Assembly (NCBI GenBank): GCA_023446155.1
Contig: JAEXIT010000021.1
Span: 1 to 64,000 of the forward strand
Source: Bacteroidota bacterium
GTDB lineage: Bacteria > Bacteroidota > Bacteroidia > Flavobacteriales > Flavobacteriaceae
DNA length: 64,000 bases
Direction: 5' to 3'
The notes beneath the pieces were generated by a model that made no database searches, was not told the origin of the DNA, and saw only the letters and a program-made list of their open reading frames with translations. Positions 60,732 to 64,000 of this stretch are shown piece by piece (position 1 is the first letter of the stretch; every line of letters starts with the position of its first letter). Made by a program: the position numbers and the translations under genes.

Positions 60732-61907
60732 TTATTTTTTTACTACTTGTGCCAAAACTTTAGTGGTATCGGCAGCCGGAGCTGCTGCTGCCGGTGCTTT
60801 TGCTGGAGCTGCAACTGCAGGAGCCGGAGCTGCTGCTTTGTTTGCATCCTTAATAGCGCTAGCTAAAGTAGGTTTTTCTTTTAACCATTTTTTATAATCT
60901 GCTTCGCTTTCTACAACGATTTTCATCTGCATGTTGTAGTGAGACGGTCCACAAATTTTGTTACATAAAAGTAAGTAATCAAAAGTATACGGATCTAAAG
61001 CAGTTTCACCTTTGGCAACAAGTTCAGCACTTTTCTTTGCTCTAATGATATTAATGTTGGCTACTTTTTCCACAATTGCAGGATCCTGACGCATTTGATC
61101 AGTAGTTACTGTCGGTGTGAAAGCAAATTGCGTTACCATACCCGGAACACAGTTCATCTGTGCTCTAAAGTGTGGCATATAAGCAGAGTGCAATACGTCC
61201 TGAGAACGGATTTTGAATACCACTTTTTTACCTACCGGTAAGTGTAACTCATTTACAATTTTATCATCCTGAGCATTTGGATCCGACATATCCACACCTA
61301 CCGTGTTGATACCTTCGATAAAACGAACGTTCGCTTTACCTAATGAATTGTCGTCACCTCCGTAACGTGCTTCCCAGCTAAATTGTTTTGCGTATAATTC
61401 GATATTGATTACTTCCTCCTCTTCGTCAACAAACATGATGTTTGTCCAAGCATATAATCCATAAAGAATCAAACCTGCTAAAACGATAACCGGGATAATC
61501 GTCCAGATAAACTCTAATTTATCATTATCAGCGAAATATAACGCTTTAGTATCTTTTTGACCTCTGTATTTGAATGCAAAGTAGTGCAATAATGCCTGTG
61601 TGATCGTCTGAACGAAGAAAATCAATACCATTGAAATCATCATCAGATTATCGTAATCCTTACCGTGTTCAGAAGCTGGTGTACCTAAAACCAGGTGCCC
61701 CCATTTCAATAAAGAGTAAATAGTGAATATGTAAATAAACCCTAAAAACCCGAACATCAAGTAACCATTAACATTATTGTCTTTTTCGTTGGCGATTTCT
61801 GATTTATCAGCAACACGTCCAACCTGGGTTAAATCGAATATCTTAGTCAATTGCCAGATAGCAACTCCTAATAAAACTACAACTATAAGTATCAATAAAC
61901 CTGTCAT
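60732..61907 (-). CDS. Cytochrome c oxidase subunit II
   Basis: A 391-residue protein with N-terminal membrane helices and a periplasmic CuA domain. Ligands appear in DVLHSAYMPHF and CNKICGPSHYNM (two Cys, His and Met). The C-terminus is an Ala/Pro-rich tail (APAPAVAAPAKAPAAAAPA). It accepts electrons for subunit I. It starts 19 bases after ActF. Confidence 0.94.
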   Translation of the reverse strand: MTGLLILIVVVLLGVAIWQLTKIFDLTQVGRVADKSEIANEKDNNVNGYLMFGFLGFIYIFTIYSLLKWGHLVLGTPASEHGKDYDNLMMISMVLIFFVQTITQALLHYFAFKYRGQKDTKALYFADNDKLEFIWTIIPVIVLAGLILYGLYAWTNIMFVDEEEEVINIELYAKQFSWEARYGGDDNSLGKANVRFIEGINTVGVDMSDPNAQDDKIVNELHLPVGKKVVFKIRSQDVLHSAYMPHFRAQMNCVPGMVTQFAFTPTVTTDQMRQDPAIVEKVANINIIRAKKSAELVAKGETALDPYTFDYLLLCNKICGPSHYNMQMKIVVESEADYKKWLKEKPTLASAIKDANKAAAPAPAVAAPAKAPAAAAPAADTTKVLAQVVKK

Positions 61908-61926
61908 TTGTTTATTACTTTAAATA

Positions 61927-63402
61927 TTAATAATGAAAATGTTTACTTTCTTCAATTAACGGATTACGTTTTGCCAATAATGGAGCCTTTGTTAAAGCTG
62001 TAAATACGACAACGATAAATAGTCCGAAGAAGAACATTAATGAACCGATCTCAGATACTCCGATGAACCACTGGTCACCAACCGTAGCCGGCATAATCAT
62101 ATTGAAGAAATCAATATAGTGACCGGTTAGGATTAAAAGACCTGCCATTACTACTACCCAACTTAAACGTTTGAAATCAGTGTTGATCAAGATTAATATA
62201 GGGAATACGAAGTTTAAGGCCAACATTCCGAAGAATGGTAATTTATAATGTTCAATTCGCGTAATGAAGTAGGTTACCTCTTCCGGGATGTTAGAATACC
62301 ACATTAACATGAATTGTGAGAACCATAAGTACGTCCAGAATACAGAGATACCGAACATGAATTTTGCCAAATCGTGGATGTGACTTGTGTTCACGTGCTC
62401 TAAATATCCTTTTGATTTTAAGTACAAGGTAACGAAAGCAATAGTTGTGATTCCGCTCACGAAGAAGCTGGCGAATACATACCATCCGAATAAAGTACTG
62501 TACCAGTGTGGATCAACCGACATAATCCAATCCCATGAAGCGATCGATTCGGTTACGATAAAGAATACTAAGAATCCGGCTGCTAATTTGAAATTCTTTT
62601 TGTAGAAAGAATCGTCGTTAGCATTATCCTGAGCCAATGAATTTTTTCTTGATAAATAACGGTATAAGTTCCAACCTGCTAAGAAGATTGCCGCTCTGAT
62701 TAGGAAGAACGGTACATTTAAGAACCCTTGTTTCCCTTGGATTAACTCATCGTGTTTTACCACTTCAGGATCCATCCAAACGAAAAGGTGATTTAAATGC
62801 ATTCCGCTAGCTACTAAAAGGATGAAGAAAATGATCGATCCTGGTAATAAATAGCTGGTGATACCTTCCATAACACGGAATAATACCGGAGACCAACCTG
62901 CCTGAGCCGCCCATTGGATTGCGTAGAACGCTAATACTCCAACAGAGATCAACATAAAGAAGATACACGCTACGTAAAGCGCTGCCCAAGGTTTGTTTTG
63001 CAATTGGTGCAATACATGCTCCAGATGCTCTTTGTGATCGGAATGTGCTTTTGCTTCAGTATAATCCTGACCATGTGCTGCTTCCGCTTTGTGATTATCG
63101 TGATGATGTGCATCAGCTACCGGAGCAACTGCAGCTACAGTATCGTTTTCTGTTTTTAGTGAATCGGCAACAACAGTTTCCGTTTTAGCTTCCTCATGGT
63201 GAGTCGCCACAGCAGCATGTTCGTCGTGCGATTCGTGCGCCACAGCTTCCGTATGATGACCGCCATGATGACTGTCGGCTAAAATTTTCTCTACGTCTTC
63301 GATGGTCTTAGGTGCAGTCAAAAAACCAAAAGCAATTCCCACAAGCCCTAAAGCCATCATGACGAATGCAAAAGTTTTTAATTTGCTTGAAAATGTGTAC
63401 AT
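61927..63402 (-). CDS. Alternative complex III subunit ActF
   Basis: A 491-residue membrane protein, quinol:cytochrome c oxidoreductase ActF type, with ten predicted helices. After the first helix it has a His/Glu/Ala-rich loop (about 40-130: HHGGHHTEAVAHESHDEHAA) that is unusually long. GGI..WDWIMSVDPHWYSTLFGWY-type motifs match the ActC/ActF family. The start at 63402 (MYTFSSKL) is an ATG; an upstream TTG is unlikely. Confidence 0.85.
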   Translation of the reverse strand: MYTFSSKLKTFAFVMMALGLVGIAFGFLTAPKTIEDVEKILADSHHGGHHTEAVAHESHDEHAAVATHHEEAKTETVVADSLKTENDTVAAVAPVADAHHHDNHKAEAAHGQDYTEAKAHSDHKEHLEHVLHQLQNKPWAALYVACIFFMLISVGVLAFYAIQWAAQAGWSPVLFRVMEGITSYLLPGSIIFFILLVASGMHLNHLFVWMDPEVVKHDELIQGKQGFLNVPFFLIRAAIFLAGWNLYRYLSRKNSLAQDNANDDSFYKKNFKLAAGFLVFFIVTESIASWDWIMSVDPHWYSTLFGWYVFASFFVSGITTIAFVTLYLKSKGYLEHVNTSHIHDLAKFMFGISVFWTYLWFSQFMLMWYSNIPEEVTYFITRIEHYKLPFFGMLALNFVFPILILINTDFKRLSWVVVMAGLLILTGHYIDFFNMIMPATVGDQWFIGVSEIGSLMFFFGLFIVVVFTALTKAPLLAKRNPLIEESKHFHY

Positions 63403-63430
63403 ATCTAATACTTTCAAATGTGTTCTACAA

Positions 63431-63976
63431 TTATAATCCTGCTTTTAATTTCATCACGTGATCCACAACCTGCCAGCGTTCTTCCTGGGTTAATTGGTTG
63501 GCGTGAGAACCCATGGAGTTTAATCCATAAGTAATTACGTGGAAAACACTTCCTTCCGTGATCGGTCTGTCAGCATAACTAGGTACCCCTAAGAACTTCT
63601 CTCTTTTAACCAGTTTTCCTTTTCCGTCTCCGGCTTCACCGTGACAGATGGCACAGTAAATATTAAACAGTTCGGTTCCTTTTTTAGAATCAATTTTAGT
63701 AGAATCCAAAGGTGATTTTAAGTTTGCTTTTGCTAATTCATAGCCAGCAGTTGAGTTTTCGTACGCATATGGTTCGAAACCTCTAGGAATAGAACCTTTT
63801 GCAGGTAACTGACCTTCTTTTCCATTTTTGAATGCACCGGACTGTGAATACGTTTCGTAAGCCACAGACTCATACATATTAGGAAAGAACTGATAGTTAG
63901 GTTTTGATTTGTTAAAACAAGATGTTGTAACAACCGATACACCTACTAATGCTACTATTTTATATAAGGCTTTCAT
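63431..63976 (-). CDS. Alternative complex III monoheme cytochrome c ActE
   Basis: A 181-residue lipoprotein (VGVSVVTTSCFNKS, Cys near 20) with one heme-binding CAICHG motif (GEAGDGKGK after it) and a late Met in GLNSMGSHA as the likely sixth ligand. It carries electrons in the Act complex to the oxidase. Upstream Act genes lie beyond the right edge. Confidence 0.9.
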   Translation of the reverse strand: MKALYKIVALVGVSVVTTSCFNKSKPNYQFFPNMYESVAYETYSQSGAFKNGKEGQLPAKGSIPRGFEPYAYENSTAGYELAKANLKSPLDSTKIDSKKGTELFNIYCAICHGEAGDGKGKLVKREKFLGVPSYADRPITEGSVFHVITYGLNSMGSHANQLTQEERWQVVDHVMKLKAGL

Positions 63977-64000
63977 ATCTTCAATTAATGCTTATCAATT

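Overview
The window looks like a chromosome segment of a Flavobacterium-type member of the Bacteroidota. Supporting signs are: low GC; a choice-of-anchor L surface protein; the gliding/type IX secretion (T9SS) protein SprA in the order ruvA-sprA-gcvH; a RemB-like protein; alternative complex III (Act) genes next to cytochrome c oxidase; promoters of the TTG-N20-TAnnTTTG kind; and little use of Shine-Dalgarno sites. Genus-level naming is inference. No rRNA, tRNA, CRISPR array or transposase gene was seen.

Layout. 1-11.7 kb: a partial T9SS-style surface protein, an Nfu iron-sulfur scaffold, dodecin, a DUF255 thioredoxin-like protein, MscS, TsaB, an HlyD/TolC efflux pair and a DUF4403 lipoprotein. 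11.7-34.5 kb: an RHS polymorphic-toxin locus read leftward. It starts with an OmpH/Skp-like chaperone, a lipoprotein, a 2052-residue secreted protein and a 1455-residue RHS protein carrying a ParB-like toxin tip and its immunity gene. About 10.5 kb of tandem spare toxin-tip/immunity cassettes follow. 34.7-39.8 kb: heme-copper oxidase accessory genes (CyoE, subunits III and IV, SCO, DUF420). 39.9-57.1 kb: SRPBCC protein, RemB, DeoC, VanZ-like, GcvH, SprA, RuvA, malic enzyme, QueG, RuvB and the YjdI/YjdJ pair. 57.2-58.6 kb: an amino-acid permease. 58.9-64 kb: cytochrome c oxidase subunits I and II and alternative complex III subunits ActF and ActE, continuing off the right edge.

The most interesting part is the RHS cassette array. 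Each cassette repeats a plan: a piece of the RHS core without an ATG, a different toxin tip, a small immunity gene, a REP-like palindrome, then a TAACC/GGTTA hairpin terminator. Some tips are intact (ParB-like, His-rich nuclease-like, peptidoglycan-amidase-like). Others survive only as 30-45 codon C-terminal stubs directly in front of intact immunity genes. This looks like a store of silent tips that can recombine into the single expressed RHS gene, plus a retained record of immunities. That reading is inference from layout and has not been tested.

The rest works as ordinary housekeeping: aerobic respiration (Act complex to oxidase, with heme O synthesis and copper delivery), DNA repair (RuvA, RuvB), tRNA modification (TsaB, QueG), one-carbon metabolism (GcvH), and gliding/T9SS surface functions (SprA, RemB, the anchor-L protein).
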